Source: Oscillibacter valericigenes (GTDB taxonomy: Bacteria > Bacillota > Clostridia > Oscillospirales > Oscillospiraceae). From it: 39,071 nucleotides of DNA. The position numbers and the translations under genes were made by a program. The notes under the pieces were generated by a model. The model did no database searches. It worked only from the letters and a program-made list of their open reading frames with translations, and was not told the origin of the DNA. Positions 37,873-39,071 of the stretch are shown here, piece by piece (the first letter of the stretch is position 1; each line of letters begins with the position of its first letter). Where the stretch lies: contig NZ_JAFBIQ010000019.1 in assembly GCF_021531315.1 (NCBI RefSeq), forward strand, positions 1 to 39,071, read 5' to 3'.

Positions 37873-38254
37873 CTTCGCACCCCCACTTGATAGCCTGTCC
37901 GCATTGCCCGCAAAAAGCGTTTTCGTTTTCGTCTGCGTTGTGCAGATATTCACCGCTTCCGCAATTCGGGCAAGCCATAACGCCTTTGTCCCCGTCCGGA
38001 TACGGTGAAGCGGGAATGTTGAGCGCGTCCGCGTCGTGCCGTTCCGCATTGTCCGAAATGTCAACGCGGGGAACGCGGATCGCCAGCGCGATTTGGCAAC
38101 CGCAAATCGGGCAATCAACCGCCGAAAAGCGCGTCGGCGCTTTCGTCAGCATATCCGCCATAGAACGCGGTTCTTCCGCCGTGTAGATGTTTTCCCGCTC
38201 CGGTGTGAAGCGATAGCCGCAAACGCGGCATTCTGTCTTTTTCTTGCTGAACAT
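37862..38254 (-). CDS. Zinc-ribbon protein, target of the small RNA
   Basis: 130 aa with four CxxC pairs: CRVCGYRF (about 7), CPICGCQ (about 50), CPNCGSGEYL and FCGQCGQAIKW near the end, making probably two zinc ribbons. The start ATG at 38254 has AAAGGAGC with the full box AAAGGAGCTATTCAAT, which is the exact 16-nt complement of the small RNA made from 34375. Base pairing would cover the SD and block ribosome entry. The frame is open further upstream, but this SD fixes the start. The molecular function is unknown. Confidence 0.78.
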   Translation of the reverse strand: MFSKKKTECRVCGYRFTPERENIYTAEEPRSMADMLTKAPTRFSAVDCPICGCQIALAIRVPRVDISDNAERHDADALNIPASPYPDGDKGVMACPNCGSGEYLHNADENENAFCGQCGQAIKWGCEDED

Positions 38255-38255
38255 A

Positions 38256-38271
38256 ATTGAATAGCTCCTTT
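38256..38271 (-). promoter_or_regulatory. SD box copy 3 (zinc-ribbon gene)
   Basis: The minus strand reads AAAGGAGCTATTCAAT, then T and the ATG at 38254. It is the longest perfect match (16 nt) to the 5' end of the small RNA at 34375-34390. Confidence 0.78.
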
Positions 38272-38279
38272 CGTGTGAT

Positions 38280-38504
38280 TTAATATTTACCGTAGACGCG
38301 GACGGCGGTTTTCCCGCCATGCGTCGCCGCCGATACGATAGCCGAAGGCATAAAGGAAACGCGCAAGAAGTCCCGCGCGGCGCGCTTCGCAAGCCGCCAT
38401 GTAATCAACTTCGCGTTCGGCTCTTCCGCCGCCGTGTCGTCGATCGGATATTCGCAAATAAGCACGGTGTTTCCGAACGGGCGACGCGCCGGACGTTCCT
38501 TCAT
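38280..38504 (-). CDS. Small phage protein, 74 aa, first gene of the element
   Basis: KERPARRPFGNTVLICEYPIDD and a later basic helix (ITWRLAKRAARDFLRV) make a plausible folded protein, and codon use matches the neighbouring element genes. The ATG lies about 19 nt from the nearest good SD (AAGGAGG at about 38523-38529), which is too far. A TTG in another frame (38514) is better spaced but gives a protein that looks unnatural. The start is therefore uncertain. I do not recognise the family. Confidence 0.6.
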   Translation of the reverse strand: MKERPARRPFGNTVLICEYPIDDTAAEEPNAKLITWRLAKRAARDFLRVSFMPSAIVSAATHGGKTAVRVYGKY

Positions 38505-38553
38505 ATCCGTTCAATGTTTTAACCTCCTTCCGCCTGCCTTCGGATAAAAAAAT

Positions 38554-38588
38554 AATGCAGGAAAAACCGTAACGGTTTCTTCTGCATT
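38554..38588 (-). terminator. Terminator or attenuator at the element's right end
   Basis: AATGCAG..AACCGT / ACGGTT..CTGCATT, an 18-nt imperfect stem. On the minus strand it is followed by ATTTTTTTA. It lies upstream of the first element gene, so it either blocks transcription coming in from the right (the integrase-remnant side) or attenuates the element's early transcript. Confidence 0.65.
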
Positions 38589-38604
38589 TAATGATACTCT
38601 CAAC

Positions 38605-38622
38605 AAAGTTCTCAACACAGCG
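38605..38622 (+). repeat. Right 18-bp direct repeat of the inserted element
   Basis: AAAGTTCTCAACACAGCG, identical to 26467-26484. It ends 9 bp before the -35 box of the tRNA-Val promoter. A partial second copy (CTCAACAAAG) precedes it within the element. Confidence 0.75.
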
Positions 38623-38631
38623 AAAAAAGTG

Positions 38632-38660
38632 TTGACAAACGGCAGGTGATGCGTTAGTAT
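38632..38660 (+). promoter_or_regulatory. Promoter of tRNA-Val
   Basis: TTGACA (38632-38637), 17 bp, TAGTAT (38655-38660), 15 bp upstream of the mature tRNA. Confidence 0.8.
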
Positions 38661-38675
38661 AGTCGTGTTCGGTCT

Positions 38676-38751
38676 GCGCGGTTAGCTCAGCTGGTAGAGC
38701 ACATGCTTGACGTGCATGGGGTCACAGGTTCGAGTCCTGTACCGCGCACCA
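38676..38751 (+). tRNA. tRNA-Val (anticodon GAC), CCA encoded
   Basis: 76 nt including CCA. The acceptor stem GCGCGGT (38676-38682) pairs with ACCGCGC (38741-38747). The D arm contains AGCTCAGCTGGTAGAGC, the anticodon stem CATGC/GCATG encloses TTGACGT with anticodon GAC, and the T arm has GGTTCGAGTCC. Discriminator base A and CCA follow. It is a host gene with its own promoter and terminator; the element stops just upstream and leaves it intact. Confidence 0.97.
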
Positions 38752-38753
38752 CG

Positions 38754-38791
38754 AAAAAAGCCTTGAAACTCAACGGTTTCAGGGCTTTTTT
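38754..38791 (+). terminator. Terminator of tRNA-Val
   Basis: AAAAAAGCC-T-TGAAAC pairs with GTTTCA-G-GGCTTTTTT around a 6-nt loop, ending in six T, directly after the tRNA. Confidence 0.85.
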
Positions 38792-38828
38792 GCTGCCCTG
38801 AAACGCCATTTACCCTTTATCGTACCCT

Positions 38829-39008
38829 TTATAAATTGAGAACATTTGTAATGAAGCCTTCCATACGCTGCGCGCTGACCGAGCGCATATCGTCTGTAAA
38901 ATGACCGTAGACATCAAGAGTGAAAGCGGCGGTCGCGTGACCGAGATTGCTTTGCACAGTTTTGATATCATCACCGGCGCGGATGCAGTTCACGGCGTAG
39001 GTATGCCC
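38829..39008 (-). pseudogene. C-terminal remnant of a tyrosine integrase
   Basis: 59 codons are left. HTYAVNCIRAGDD, VQSNLGHATAAFTLDVYGH (conserved His and nucleophile Tyr) and RMEGFITNVLNL match the C-terminus of phage and ICE integrases common in Clostridia. The frame is closed just upstream by TAA (39009-39011), before the usual DLR that precedes HT, so the N-terminal part is lost or non-homologous. It lies outside the direct repeats and beyond the tRNA, so it comes from another element that once used the tRNA-Val locus. Confidence 0.75.
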
Positions 39009-39071
39009 TTACGGTATAATTACGACAAACCGGAAAAGCCCCGTATATCAAGGGTTTTCGGTTATCTGGCA

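Larger units (their letters stand above)
26467..38622. mobile_element. Phage-derived, Rep-encoding element of about 12 kb with an IS30-family transposase
   Basis: Bounded by identical 18-bp direct repeats. Composition and codon use differ from the GC-rich host. Contents, in transcription order on the minus strand: phage early genes, HUH Rep, methyltransferase, VRR-NUC, tail-type binding protein, amidase and holins, repressor, small membrane peptides, transposase. No terminase, portal, capsid, tail-tube or tape-measure gene and no intact integrase is present. Just inside each repeat are related sequences in opposite orientation (GTCAAGAGTA at 26490, TACTCTCAAC ending at 38604), possibly terminal inverted repeats. 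The empty site would place the DUF1846 gene next to the tRNA-Val promoter. Confidence 0.75.

Noticed and set aside
38287-38514. An alternative TTG-started 75-aa frame at the element's right end with a well-spaced SD
   Set aside because: The product is Arg/Gly-rich and unlike a folded protein. The overlapping 74-aa frame has natural codon use, although its SD is too distant. I kept the latter at modest confidence.
26467-38622. CRISPR array, retron or toxin–antitoxin pair of a known named type
   Set aside because: No regularly spaced repeats and no reverse transcriptase are present. The small peptide/RHH operon does not match a named toxin–antitoxin family closely enough to call.
38676-38751. 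The tRNA-Val 3' end as the attachment site of the 12-kb element
   Set aside because: No second copy of the tRNA 3' end occurs at the left boundary, and the 18-bp repeat lies upstream of the tRNA promoter, not within the tRNA.

Overview
The window looks like the chromosome of a GC-rich, endospore-forming Clostridia member, most likely of the Oscillospiraceae type. Evidence: the order gdpP–rplI–dnaB–tilS–hpt–ftsH, a monocistronic RNase J gene, spoIIID with a sigma-E-like promoter, Gram-positive Shine-Dalgarno (SD) sequences, and many sigma-A promoters with 17-bp spacers. No species can be named from the sequence alone.

Region 1 (1–26.4 kb) is host core. From the left: a promoter facing off the left edge, probably of an rRNA operon; rmuC, a CmpB-type membrane protein and an Mrp/NBP35 ATPase on +; then on - a long operon, gdpP-rplI-dnaB-tilS-hpt-ftsH; RNase J on + behind a structured leader; an SLH/transglutaminase surface protein with an LCP ligase, then spoIIID, on -. 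Next comes a + envelope cluster (EamA transporter, GT-C-like membrane protein, UbiA-type phosphoribosyltransferase, two SMR-like half-transporters), an AEC transporter (-), a sugar-nucleotidyltransferase-like gene and a 75-aa gene (+), then tex and a DUF1846 gene (-).

Region 2 (26.47–38.62 kb) is a roughly 12-kb phage-like element of lower GC, inserted between the DUF1846 gene and a tRNA-Val gene. It lies between two identical 18-bp direct repeats. Nearly all genes read leftward: an early block (zinc-ribbon proteins, a Dam-like methyltransferase broken at a G10 tract, MazG-like, DUF3310/DUF6273), an HUH rolling-circle-type Rep, a second DNA methyltransferase, DUF4406, VRR-NUC, then a tail-type binding protein, amidase and holins. 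Next come an Xre repressor facing a divergent membrane gene, two tiny membrane peptides with an RHH protein, and an IS30-family transposase at the left end. No terminase, portal, capsid or tail-assembly genes are present, and no intact integrase is visible.

The most striking signals are inside the element. First, a small + strand RNA gene at about 34375–34453 has a perfect TTGACA-17-TATAAT promoter and a strong terminator. Its first 15–16 nt are perfectly complementary to the SD regions of two element genes and to the leader of rep, so it could be a plasmid-style countertranscript that also acts in trans. Second, the 354-bp gap after rep holds a roughly 150-bp imperfect palindrome whose apical stem carries CTTGATAAT, matching classical rolling-circle nick sites. 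Together with the IS30-type transposase, these suggest a replicating, phage-derived satellite or plasmid-like element rather than a simple prophage.

Region 3 (38.63–39.07 kb) holds tRNA-Val(GAC) with its promoter and terminator, followed by the C-terminal remnant of a tyrosine integrase from another, lost element.
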